Virus record (IMG/VR): IMGVR_UViG_3300034104_001088
Coordinates: 1 to 29,656 of that record
Direction: 5' to 3' (one strand)
DNA from: a virus
DNA length: 29,656 nucleotides
Shown: positions 23,335-29,437 of the stretch, piece by piece
How positions within the stretch are numbered: the first letter of the stretch is position 1
Layout of the letters: every line of letters begins with the position of its first letter
Made by a program: the position numbers and the translations under genes
Notes under the pieces: generated by a model
What the model was told of the DNA's origin: nothing
Database searches by the model: none
The model's input: the letters and a program-made list of their open reading frames with translations, nothing else

Positions 23335-23508
23335 ATGAGAACGCCTAAAAATGCAAATCCTACTTTGATAGAAATTATCGACTATTGGTTGGACCAAAAG
23401 AAAAAGAATACTGGATACATGGATATTCAGCATTATATGCGTGTTTGTCATGCAAAAGCACGAACATTACGATGGAATGAAGACAATAAAACTTGGACGC
23501 AAATATGA
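23335..23508 (+). CDS. Hypothetical protein, 57 aa
   Basis: Begins MRTPKNANPTLIEIIDYWLD five bases after the previous stop and ends in an ATGA overlap with the next gene, which supports it as coding. It is basic and helical, with RVCHAKARTLRW near the end. No domain was recognised. Confidence 0.6.
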   Translation: MRTPKNANPTLIEIIDYWLDQKKKNTGYMDIQHYMRVCHAKARTLRWNEDNKTWTQI

Positions 23509-23753
23509 AATACTTAATAATAGGTTTTTCTGCGCTTATAATCGAGATTTGTTCAACGTTTTATATTAGGTTTGTATCAGATGCGGATGTTTTGGGAATG
23601 TTATTTTTTGCTTTTATTGGCCCGTTTTTAAGTTTACCGTTTACGGGTTACATGGTAGAGAGTGAGAAATGGTCTGAGCGTGCTTATATGGCACTGGCAA
23701 TGGCAATCGGTTATTTAATAGGATCAGCGATAGTAATAACATTTATAAAATAA
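23505..23753 (+). CDS. Membrane protein with three hydrophobic segments, 82 aa
   Basis: The ATG at 23505 overlaps the previous stop (ATGA), so it is preferred over the in-frame TTG at 23493. Hydrophobic segments lie near residues 3-20, 29-48 and 61-81, suggesting three membrane spans. It might be a holin or a host-membrane modifier, but it is separated from the endolysin by a terminator. Function is unknown. Confidence 0.7.
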   Translation: MKYLIIGFSALIIEICSTFYIRFVSDADVLGMLFFAFIGPFLSLPFTGYMVESEKWSERAYMALAMAIGYLIGSAIVITFIK

Positions 23754-23755
23754 TT

Positions 23756-23989
23756 ATGAAAGCAAAAAAAGTGACGGTTAGTTTTGAATATACTAATTTT
23801 AACGTATTAGAAACAATGATAGAGTGTTTAAAAGCTCAAATAATGGACGGTAAGGAATATTTTGAAGACATGGTAAAAGACGGCAGCGGTGCAAAGCGTT
23901 ATCTTCAATTCATGCAGGAATACAAGTCTAAACGTAATTACGTTGTTGATGCTTCGAAAACACGGATAACTATTAAATCAAATATATGA
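23756..23989 (+). CDS. Hypothetical protein, 77 aa
   Basis: A soluble, basic protein: VTVSFEYTNFNVLETMIECL, then KRYLQFMQEYKSKRNYVVDA. A beta-alpha-alpha-beta layout is plausible. Starts two bases after the membrane gene and overlaps the next start as ATGA. No family was recognised. Confidence 0.7.
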   Translation: MKAKKVTVSFEYTNFNVLETMIECLKAQIMDGKEYFEDMVKDGSGAKRYLQFMQEYKSKRNYVVDASKTRITIKSNI

Positions 23990-24168
23990 AAGCAAAAGAC
24001 GAAGCCAGAAGCTTAGTTGAACATTTTTGTTTCAAGTTAGGAGTTAAAGACTATCAAAAGGCTAAATACTGCGCTATATATCTTTGTCACACTCATGTAA
24101 TGGAAACTTTAGACGTTGAAAGAATAAAGCACTGGAAGGAAGTTGTTAACGAAATTGAAAAGCTATGA
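23986..24168 (+). CDS. Small paralogous protein A, 60 aa
   Basis: The N-terminus KAKDEARSLVEHFCFKLGVK and the end VVNEIEKL match the pattern of the next gene (PKEKANELINKF ... VNNEIEKL). I recognise this as a small helical family recurring in Bacteroidetes phages and prophages (K--A--LV-KF, then an alpha segment, ending EIEKL). Both genes overlap as ATGA. They are likely tandem duplicates. Role unknown. Confidence 0.75.
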   Translation: MKAKDEARSLVEHFCFKLGVKDYQKAKYCAIYLCHTHVMETLDVERIKHWKEVVNEIEKL

Positions 24169-24416
24169 CGCCAAAAGAAAAAGCAAACGAATTAATAAAC
24201 AAATTCGGTCATGCGGTTCGTTTTGATGAAACAAGCGAAGGTTATTTTGTTAATATGCATTCAGTAAAAGAATGTGCATTGATTGCAGTTGAACAAGTTA
24301 GATTTTTTCATGAAAGTTTATTTTATGTTAATGATGGTAGTTTGTTTGATGACTACCTAAACAAAGTAAAACACGAAATTGAAAAACAAGTAAATAATGA
24401 AATCGAAAAGCTATGA
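24165..24416 (+). CDS. Small paralogous protein B, 83 aa
   Basis: Similar to the previous gene at both ends: PKEKANELINKFGHAV at the start and KHEIEKQVNNEIEKL at the end, with CALIAVEQVRFFHES in the middle, which is the most typical block of this family. The longer middle (residues 44-70) is not shared. Overlaps the next start as ATGA. The family is common in these phages but has no assigned function. Confidence 0.78.
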   Translation: MTPKEKANELINKFGHAVRFDETSEGYFVNMHSVKECALIAVEQVRFFHESLFYVNDGSLFDDYLNKVKHEIEKQVNNEIEKL

Positions 24417-24520
24417 AAATTTATAGCGCATATCAAAAGATCCAATATCGTAAAATAAAACGATGGCATATTAAAATGAATATTCAAGAAAATTTTTATA
24501 AGAATTTTGAGTTTGATTAA
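24413..24520 (+). CDS. Hypothetical basic peptide, 35 aa
   Basis: ATG at 24413 overlaps the previous stop (ATGA). Basic and aromatic: MKIYSAYQKIQYRKIKRWHI, ending FYKNFEFD. Its last codons contain the probable -33 TTTG of the next promoter. It could be a real small gene or a coupled chance frame; the overlap style favours the former. Confidence 0.5.
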   Translation: MKIYSAYQKIQYRKIKRWHIKMNIQENFYKNFEFD

Positions 24521-24539
24521 AAAATAATTAGTATATTTG
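24512..24539 (+). promoter_or_regulatory. Promoter of the replication operon leader
   Basis: TATATTTG at 24532-24539, with TTTG at 24512-24515 (16-base gap) or TTTTG at 24505-24509 (22-base gap) as the -33 element. Transcription would start near 24544-24548, just before the structured leader. Confidence 0.65.
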
Positions 24540-24544
24540 TAAAC

Positions 24545-24635
24545 GGTTTGGCTTCACACTATAAAACCTAAAGATGTTATTGAACCTCTTAATGAATTTG
24601 GACGTGAAGCCCCAAAGGATTTAAGGGGTTTTTTT
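24545..24635 (+). ncRNA. Structured leader or small RNA with attenuator layout
   Basis: Between the promoter and a terminator lies a region with an exact 8-bp inverted repeat, GGCTTCAC (24550-24557) and GTGAAGCC (24604-24611). Its right arm shares two C residues with the terminator stem that follows. Inside the loop a 16-codon frame at 24574-24624 (MLLNLLMNLDVKPQRI) begins Leu-rich and ends within the terminator loop. This is the layout of a transcription attenuator with leader peptide, placed before the replication operon. A stand-alone small RNA of about 90 nt is the other reading. Confidence 0.5.
24610..24635 (+). terminator. Terminator ahead of the replication operon
   Basis: CCCC (24610-24613) pairs with GGGG (24625-24628), and the stem can extend outward through GAAG against the T run. 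Seven T follow the last G. Genes start again at 24657 with no new promoter seen in the gap, so read-through must be allowed. Confidence 0.75.
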
Positions 24636-24656
24636 ATTTATTTTAAATTTTATAAA

Positions 24657-24809
24657 ATGAAAAGTGTTTATTATTTAATTGAAATTACAAAACATCATTC
24701 CAAAGCAAACGATATTTATTGGTATTCAGTTATTTATTCTAATGGGTTAGAGTTAATTGATAAAGAATATACGATTGGAGAATCAATTCCTACAATTGTT
24801 TTAAAATGA
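24657..24809 (+). CDS. Hypothetical protein, 50 aa
   Basis: MKSVYYLIEITKHHSKANDI opens a small beta-rich frame (YWYSVIYSNGLELIDKEYTI). Its stop overlaps the start of the replication initiator as ATGA, strong support that it is translated. First gene after the structured leader. No family was recognised. Confidence 0.65.
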   Translation: MKSVYYLIEITKHHSKANDIYWYSVIYSNGLELIDKEYTIGESIPTIVLK

Positions 24810-25441
24810 GTGGATGGATTAAAATACATCGCAAGTTTTTAGACTGGGAGTGGTTTAATAAAAGCGAAGCAGTTCATCTGTTTATGTATTTAGTTTTAAA
24901 AGCCAACTATAAAGATGGACAATGGCAAGGAATTGATATTAAAAAAGGTCAATTTGTTACGTCTTTCGGTAAGATTTCAACCGATACAGGAATCAGTTTA
25001 CAAACGATTAGAACGCTTTTAAAAAAGTTTGAAAAATCAAATGAAATTAACATACAAACAACAAACAAATATAGTGTTGTAACTATCTGTAAATATGAAT
25101 GTTACCAAAAAGAAACTGAAACAACTAACGAGCAACTAACAAACAAACAACAATCAGCTAACAATCAACTAACAACAAACAAGAATGATAAGAATGATAA
25201 AGAAATATTATTAGACACTTGGGTTGAATATCGTAAGCAAATTAGAAAGCCAATTAAACAAGCTACGATTGAAGTAATTTACAAAAAGATGTTAGAACAT
25301 ACATTTGAAGATTGTAAGTTTGTAATTGATAATTCTATTGAGAATGGTTGGCAAGGTTTATTTTGGGATAAGATACCTACGAAACAACAATATGAAATAG
25401 ACCCATTAGTAGAATACGTTAACAAACAACTTGGATTATGA
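24806..25441 (+). CDS. Replication initiator / DnaD-like protein, 211 aa
   Basis: Residues 1-100 form a winged-helix domain of the phage replication-protein type: SGWIKIHRKFLDWEWFNKSE, LKANYKDGQWQGIDIKKGQF, SFGKISTDTGISLQTIRTLL. A Gln/Asn/Thr-rich linker (105-132) holds the DNA iteron array. The C-terminal part (133-211, LDTWVEYRKQIRKPIKQATI, NGWQGLFW) resembles DnaD/DnaB-II domains that load helicase. It overlaps the helicase gene as ATGA. It would bind the origin, probably within its own gene, and recruit the helicase encoded next. Confidence 0.85.
   Translation: MSGWIKIHRKFLDWEWFNKSEAVHLFMYLVLKANYKDGQWQGIDIKKGQFVTSFGKISTDTGISLQTIRTLLKKFEKSNEINIQTTNKYSVVTICKYECYQKETETTNEQLTNKQQSANNQLTTNKNDKNDKEILLDTWVEYRKQIRKPIKQATIEVIYKKMLEHTFEDCKFVIDNSIENGWQGLFWDKIPTKQQYEIDPLVEYVNKQLGL
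25122..25176. repeat. Five 11-bp iterons, probable replication origin
   Basis: Units start at 25122, 25133, 25144, 25155 and 25166, each 11 bp, with consensus CAACTAACAAN (the third unit is the most divergent: CAAACAACAAT). An 11-bp period places all units on nearly the same DNA face. A short tandem repeat of AGAATGATA and an AT-rich stretch follow at 25182-25220. Iterons inside the initiator gene are known from lambda gene O. An origin here is inferred. Confidence 0.65.
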
Positions 25442-26382
25442 AAGGAGATGCTACTCAATACCTACTTGACTATAAACACGGAAAAATTAAAAAGGGTTAT
25501 GGAATAGATTGCTTTTTAGACAACCATCTTAGATTTAAACGCAAACAGCTTAATATAATTTTAGGACATGACAACGTAGGTAAGACTTACTGGATAAATT
25601 GGTATTTCTTGACATTGGCAATAAAACACGAATTGAAGTTTTGTATCTGGAGCGGTGAAAATCAAAAAGGGCAAATCTTGCGTGACATGATTCAAATGTA
25701 TTTAGGGCAAAAGTTTACTGAAATTGAAGATTCAAAGATATTAAGCACGGCAACATTTTTAGAACAGTATTTCGACTTTATTCCAAACGACAAACTTTAT
25801 AAACCTACTGAACTTTTAAAGCTATTTAAGGAAAGCGAATGCGATGCAGCATTAATTGACCCTTTTACTGGATTAGATAGGGCTATGAATTTCGAAGGCA
25901 ACTATCAATTTTTGAATGAAGCACGGCAATTTGTTAACGAATCAGGAATAACAATTTACATAAACACGCACCCAAATAGCGAAAGTGGTCGAAGTGGTAA
26001 TTTATACGGTGAAAATCATATGTGGAAAGGTCATCTGAAACCCCCATTGAAAGACCACGTTGAGGGTGGAAAGGCTTTTTTAAATAGATGCGATGATATG
26101 TTTGTAATTCATAGGCTAATAAAACACGAATCAATGAAGTATTACACTATGGTAAACGTTGAAAAGATTAAAGACTTAGACACTGGTGGAATGCACACGA
26201 GATTAGATGAACCGATACTTTGTGAATTTAACAACGGATTAGGATTTAAAATTAATTCAGTTGATCCGATCAGAAACACGAAACCAATATCAAATAGTTT
26301 TCCAACTTCGAAACCCGATATAGTAAACGGAAAAGAATTACTTTCGTTTAGCGAAAAGATGAAAAAAGATGTTCCTTTTTGA
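25438..26382 (+). CDS. DnaB-like replicative helicase (RecA fold), 314 aa
   Basis: A RecA-type ATPase core without the DnaB N-terminal domain. Walker A is GHDNVGKT (43-50), a catalytic-type SGEN follows at 72-75, Walker B is ALIDP (138-142, Asp141), and YINTHPN (174-180) fits motif III. KGGKAFLNRCDD-like sequence near 210 fits the arginine-finger or loop region. The C-terminus is Pro/Ser-rich. It follows the initiator gene by ATGA overlap, the normal loader-helicase order. Shorter than host DnaB (about 450-500 aa), like other phage forms. Role: unwinding the phage replication fork. Confidence 0.88.
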   Translation: MKGDATQYLLDYKHGKIKKGYGIDCFLDNHLRFKRKQLNIILGHDNVGKTYWINWYFLTLAIKHELKFCIWSGENQKGQILRDMIQMYLGQKFTEIEDSKILSTATFLEQYFDFIPNDKLYKPTELLKLFKESECDAALIDPFTGLDRAMNFEGNYQFLNEARQFVNESGITIYINTHPNSESGRSGNLYGENHMWKGHLKPPLKDHVEGGKAFLNRCDDMFVIHRLIKHESMKYYTMVNVEKIKDLDTGGMHTRLDEPILCEFNNGLGFKINSVDPIRNTKPISNSFPTSKPDIVNGKELLSFSEKMKKDVPF

Positions 26383-26410
26383 TTATTATAACTTACAAAA
26401 ACACGAATAA

Positions 26411-26704
26411 ATGGATGAACTGACAATTATAACTGGCAAAGTAAACTTAGACACTACTTATTTAAAGATTAAACTAAGTCTTGAAGAAATAAAAGAACGT
26501 GCTTCAAATAGATATGATTTAATACACTCAATGGAACGTAGCTTAGCAGACTTACAACAAGTGAAGATTAGCTACGATGCTATGGAAAAAGAACTAAGAG
26601 CAGCGTTACAGCAAAATTTCAGACTTGAAAAGCTATTAATGGAGGAGAAATTTAAAAATAAGGATTTAGAAACACAATTAAATTTTAAAGATGTAACCTT
26701 ATGA
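26411..26704 (+). CDS. Hypothetical coiled-coil protein, 97 aa
   Basis: Almost wholly helical with heptad-like hydrophobics (IKLSLEEIKERASNRYDLIH, MEKELRAALQQNFRLEKLLM). No domain was recognised. The 28-base gap before it holds a copy of AAAACACGA. It overlaps the next start as ATGA. Possibly an accessory of replication or recombination. Confidence 0.7.
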   Translation: MDELTIITGKVNLDTTYLKIKLSLEEIKERASNRYDLIHSMERSLADLQQVKISYDAMEKELRAALQQNFRLEKLLMEEKFKNKDLETQLNFKDVTL

Positions 26705-26892
26705 ATCAGTTAAAAATGTATCGTGTTTTTAAAGTTTACGATTTACTTCAAGAACGACCAAGAACGATTCCAACAATTTGTAGATATTTGAACGTAAGCG
26801 AAAGGACAGTATATCGTTATTTTGATTTATTTAAAAACTTAGGATTCGTAGTTGAAAAACACGAATTTAATAAATACCAAATAAAAAAATGA
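26701..26892 (+). CDS. Small winged/HTH DNA-binding protein, 63 aa
   Basis: Residues 8-58 form an HTH_11/DeoR-type fold: VFKVYDLLQERPRTIPTICR, then YLNVSERTVYRYFDLFKNLG as recognition helix region, then a wing (FVVEKHEFNKYQIKK). It probably regulates early phage transcription. It overlaps neighbours on both sides as ATGA. No effector domain exists, so it acts as a simple DNA-binding protein. Confidence 0.8.
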   Translation: MNQLKMYRVFKVYDLLQERPRTIPTICRYLNVSERTVYRYFDLFKNLGFVVEKHEFNKYQIKK

Positions 26893-27032
26893 AGTGTAAA
26901 AAGCAACTAAAATACCCAATGAATTACAATGAATGGAAAAGATTAAAATCTACAAAAGAAAAAATGAAAATCTTAATTAAAGATTTAAAAAAATACAATA
27001 GCGGTCAATTAGAGTTTGATTATGAGATGTAA
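26889..27032 (+). CDS. Hypothetical basic protein, 47 aa
   Basis: ATG at 26889 overlaps the HTH gene's stop. MKCKKQLKYPMNYNEWKRLK and a Lys-rich helix follow; ends GQLEFDYEM. It overlaps the ninG start by 11 bases. Basic make-up could mean nucleic-acid binding. Coding is supported mainly by the overlap style. Confidence 0.55.
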   Translation: MKCKKQLKYPMNYNEWKRLKSTKEKMKILIKDLKKYNSGQLEFDYEM

Positions 27033-27543
27033 ACATTGCAAAGAGAAGTTTGAGCCTATACGCTTTAATCAAAAGTATTGTTTAGAATCGGAGTGCATTC
27101 GTGTTTGGGTAGAATCTGAAAAGGAAAAGACTTGGAAAAAGACGAAAGCTAAAATGAAAAATGATCTTGAGACTGTTCAGGAACTAATTAAAGCTACTCA
27201 AATAATATTTAACAAGTACATTCGACTAAGGGATAAAGGTCAAGTTTGTATAAGCTGCCAAAAAAAACCATTAAAAGAAAACGCAGGTCACTACTTCAAC
27301 GCTAACAACCATTGGAACGTTCGTTTTAATGAATTGAATGTTCATCTACAGTGCGAACATTGTAACACCTATCTTTCAGGTAATTTAATTGAATATCGCA
27401 AAGGATTAATTAACAAGATAGGAGAAGAACAATTAACACTTTTAGAAGCGGAAGGTCATAAAACACGGAAGTTCACAAAGGACGAGCTGAAAGAAATAAT
27501 TAACACTTATAAAAAAAAGATTAAACAATTAGAGCTATATTAA
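27022..27543 (+). CDS. ninG: NinG/Rap-like recombination protein, 173 aa
   Basis: A recombination nuclease of the lambda NinG (Rap) family, which acts on branched DNA. Zinc-type pairs are CKHC (3-6) and C20/C25, then CISC (76-79) with HYFNANNHW (90-98) and QCEHCNTYLSGN (110-121), the HNH-like core. I chose the ATG at 27022; a TTG six bases upstream is in frame but weaker. It cooperates with annealing proteins such as the Erf-like protein at 28242. All core Cys and His residues are present. Confidence 0.9.
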   Translation: MRCKHCKEKFEPIRFNQKYCLESECIRVWVESEKEKTWKKTKAKMKNDLETVQELIKATQIIFNKYIRLRDKGQVCISCQKKPLKENAGHYFNANNHWNVRFNELNVHLQCEHCNTYLSGNLIEYRKGLINKIGEEQLTLLEAEGHKTRKFTKDELKEIINTYKKKIKQLELY

Positions 27544-27553
27544 AAAGAATAAC

Positions 27554-27561
27554 TATATTTG
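27554..27561 (+). promoter_or_regulatory. TATATTTG promoter element before 27585
   Basis: Followed by an ACAATTAAAA leader and an ATGAAAAA start 23 bases on, as at 23001 and 28212. No clear -33 TTG was seen. Confidence 0.6.
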
Positions 27562-27584
27562 ACCCAACAATTAAAACTTAAATT

Positions 27585-27815
27585 ATGAAAAAGTCAGGAT
27601 TAAAATGGTTTTACGCACAAGTAGAACAACTATCAACAAGGGCAGGTATCCATATGTCATGGGTTATGATGGATAATTTATTTAAAGATGCTATTGAAAT
27701 GGAAAAACACGAAGATTTAAAACGTCAAATGTTTATAGGAAAAGTATCCGAAATATTAGGTATGGATAAAACGGTTGAATTATTAAAAGAATGTAACGAA
27801 ACTTTTGAAAAATGA
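27585..27815 (+). CDS. Hypothetical protein, 76 aa
   Basis: Helical and mildly acidic: LKWFYAQVEQLSTRAGIHMS, then MFIGKVSEILGMDKTVELLK. It has its own promoter and overlaps the next start as ATGA. No domain was recognised. Confidence 0.7.
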   Translation: MKKSGLKWFYAQVEQLSTRAGIHMSWVMMDNLFKDAIEMEKHEDLKRQMFIGKVSEILGMDKTVELLKECNETFEK

Positions 27816-28174
27816 GCGTAACAAATTTTGAAGAGTTCACACACGAACTTACAAGCGAAGAAATGGAAATACTGCCAGTAGTGGTTCATGGTTTCCGAAA
27901 CTACAAAAAGGCGAACCCAATTAAAAGTGAATTAATAGTAACCCGAATGAACGAATACCTAAACACGAAAGGTTATAAAACTAAAATGAATGGTCCGCGT
28001 TTACGTAAAATGGTTAACTATATTCGTACAAATGGCATTATTCCTTTAATAGCTACGTCTAATGGCTACTTTACAAGCGATTGTAAGCAAACTATCCAAG
28101 AACAAATCCAAAGCCTTCAGGAACGAGCAAACAGCATTGAACGATGTGCGGCTGGATTAAAGAAATTTTTATAA
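27812..28174 (+). CDS. Winged-helix-like protein of Bacteroidetes phages, 120 aa
   Basis: FEEFTHELTSEEMEILPVVV is followed by a winged-helix-like stretch (NPIKSELIVTRMNEYLNTKG, MNGPRLRKMVNYIRTNGIIP) and a wing LIATSNGYFTS. A C-terminal helix (IQSLQERANSIERCAAGLKK) may dimerise. I recall this pattern as a family common in phages of Bacteroidetes, lying near replication genes. It probably binds DNA; its target is unknown. Confidence 0.75.
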   Translation: MSVTNFEEFTHELTSEEMEILPVVVHGFRNYKKANPIKSELIVTRMNEYLNTKGYKTKMNGPRLRKMVNYIRTNGIIPLIATSNGYFTSDCKQTIQEQIQSLQERANSIERCAAGLKKFL

Positions 28175-28185
28175 TTTTTTTATTC

Positions 28186-28219
28186 TTTGCTATTATATTA
28201 GAAAATATAGTTATATTTG
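28186..28219 (+). promoter_or_regulatory. Promoter of the recombination operon
   Basis: TTTG at 28186-28189 and TATATTTG at 28212-28219, 22 bases apart, then AAAACAATTAAAA and the ATG at 28242. It would drive the Erf, exonuclease and following genes across the circular junction to the terminator at 1038-1072. Confidence 0.75.
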
Positions 28220-28241
28220 TAAAACAATTAAAATTCATATT

Positions 28242-28769
28242 ATGAAAAACCTATTTAAAAGTTTAGCAGCATTTCAGCAAGAGGTGCCAGTAATTCACAA
28301 AGGAACGCAAGGATACGGATATTCGTATGCAGACCTTCCTAAAATCTTTGAAGTAATTAACCCATTGTTGCAAAAACACGGATTAGGCTTCACCCAACTA
28401 ATTAACGGTCAAACAATAGTAACTTGTTTATTTCATTGCGAAAGCGGTGAACAAATAGACAGCCAAACAGATATTCCGCAAGGAGTACAATTAAAAGGAA
28501 TGAATGATTTTCAAGTTTTAGGCTCTGCAATCACTTATTTAAGACGTTACGCATTATCTTCGATTTTAGGTATTGTAACAGATAAAGATGTTGACGCAGC
28601 TGGAGAACAAATAAAAGCCGTAAAGACGGAAGCAAAAAAGCCTACAATACAAGGTGAACGATTCTTAAAAGCAGTAGAAGCTATCCGTAACGGAGAATTT
28701 ACAGCCCAAGAACTACAAGCAAAGTTTGAATTAAATGAAGTTCAACAAAAAGCATTGTTACTGATATGA
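28242..28769 (+). CDS. erf: Erf-family single-strand annealing protein, 175 aa
   Basis: The core reads as the ERF superfamily: YSYADLPKIFEVINPLLQKH (27-46), FTQLINGQTIVTCLFHCESG, then FQVLGSAITYLRRYALSSIL with the conserved LRRYAL block and DKDVDAA. The C-terminus (130-175) is a Lys-rich linker and a small helical domain. It anneals single strands, probably those made by the exonuclease encoded next with an ATGA overlap, as in lambda Red. Start is set by the promoter and A-rich leader. Confidence 0.92.
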   Translation: MKNLFKSLAAFQQEVPVIHKGTQGYGYSYADLPKIFEVINPLLQKHGLGFTQLINGQTIVTCLFHCESGEQIDSQTDIPQGVQLKGMNDFQVLGSAITYLRRYALSSILGIVTDKDVDAAGEQIKAVKTEAKKPTIQGERFLKAVEAIRNGEFTAQELQAKFELNEVQQKALLLI

Positions 28770-29437
28770 AAATACGAGCATCACAAATAGGAAAAATAAT
28801 GAGTCTCCCCAAAACAAACGTGGAGGTTCTATCTAAGACTACAAAGACCTACATTCAGGAACTTGCAATAGAGCATAAATACGGAATCCGTAAAGAGTTT
28901 TGGAGCAGGTACACGGATAAAGGAAACGAAGTTGAGGACGAAGGCATAGCACTTGTTAACGATTTGTTGAACTTAGGCTTTATTTACAAGAATGAAGAAA
29001 ACCTAAACAACGATTATTTAACAGGAACACCAGACGTAAACACGAACGAAGTTCTTTTGGATGTAAAATGCAGTTGGGATGCTACAACGTTTCCATTTTT
29101 TGAAACCGAATGCCCGAACAAAGATTACTACTATCAATTACAAGGTTATATGTGGTTAACAGGAAAAGACGAAGCATTACTTTGTTACTGCTTAGTAAAC
29201 ACACCTTTTCAAATTGTAGAAGATGAAGTTAGGCGCGAACATTGGAAACAAGGGTTAATAGATGAAAGTTTGGATGTAAGAGACTTTGTTCAGTCTAAGC
29301 ATAACTTTGACCACATACCAAAAGAAAAGCGCGTGAAAGTCTTTAAAATAGCAAAAGACGAAAGCGTAATTGAACAAATTAAAGAAAGAATAGAATTAGC
29401 AAGAGAGTATTATAACAATTTAATAAATGAATTATGA
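28766..29437 (+). CDS. PD-(D/E)XK exonuclease (YqaJ/lambda Exo type), 223 aa
   Basis: The nuclease core is GTPDV (87-91, Asp90), LLDVKCSW (97-104, Asp99 and Lys101) and YYQLQGYMWL (122-131, with the Gln-Tyr motif of YqaJ-like enzymes). An earlier acidic helix (GNEVEDEGIALV) fits the N-terminal Glu. It would degrade one strand from DNA ends, giving a substrate for the Erf-like protein. Partner gene overlap (ATGA) on both sides supports one operon. Its last 35 bases are repeated at the window's left end. Confidence 0.9.
   Translation: MKIRASQIGKIMSLPKTNVEVLSKTTKTYIQELAIEHKYGIRKEFWSRYTDKGNEVEDEGIALVNDLLNLGFIYKNEENLNNDYLTGTPDVNTNEVLLDVKCSWDATTFPFFETECPNKDYYYQLQGYMWLTGKDEALLCYCLVNTPFQIVEDEVRREHWKQGLIDESLDVRDFVQSKHNFDHIPKEKRVKVFKIAKDESVIEQIKERIELAREYYNNLINEL

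Noticed and set aside
25122-25200. Possible CRISPR-like or microsatellite array
   Set aside because: Units are 11 bp with no spacers and lie in the linker of a replication initiator, so an iteron array fits better.
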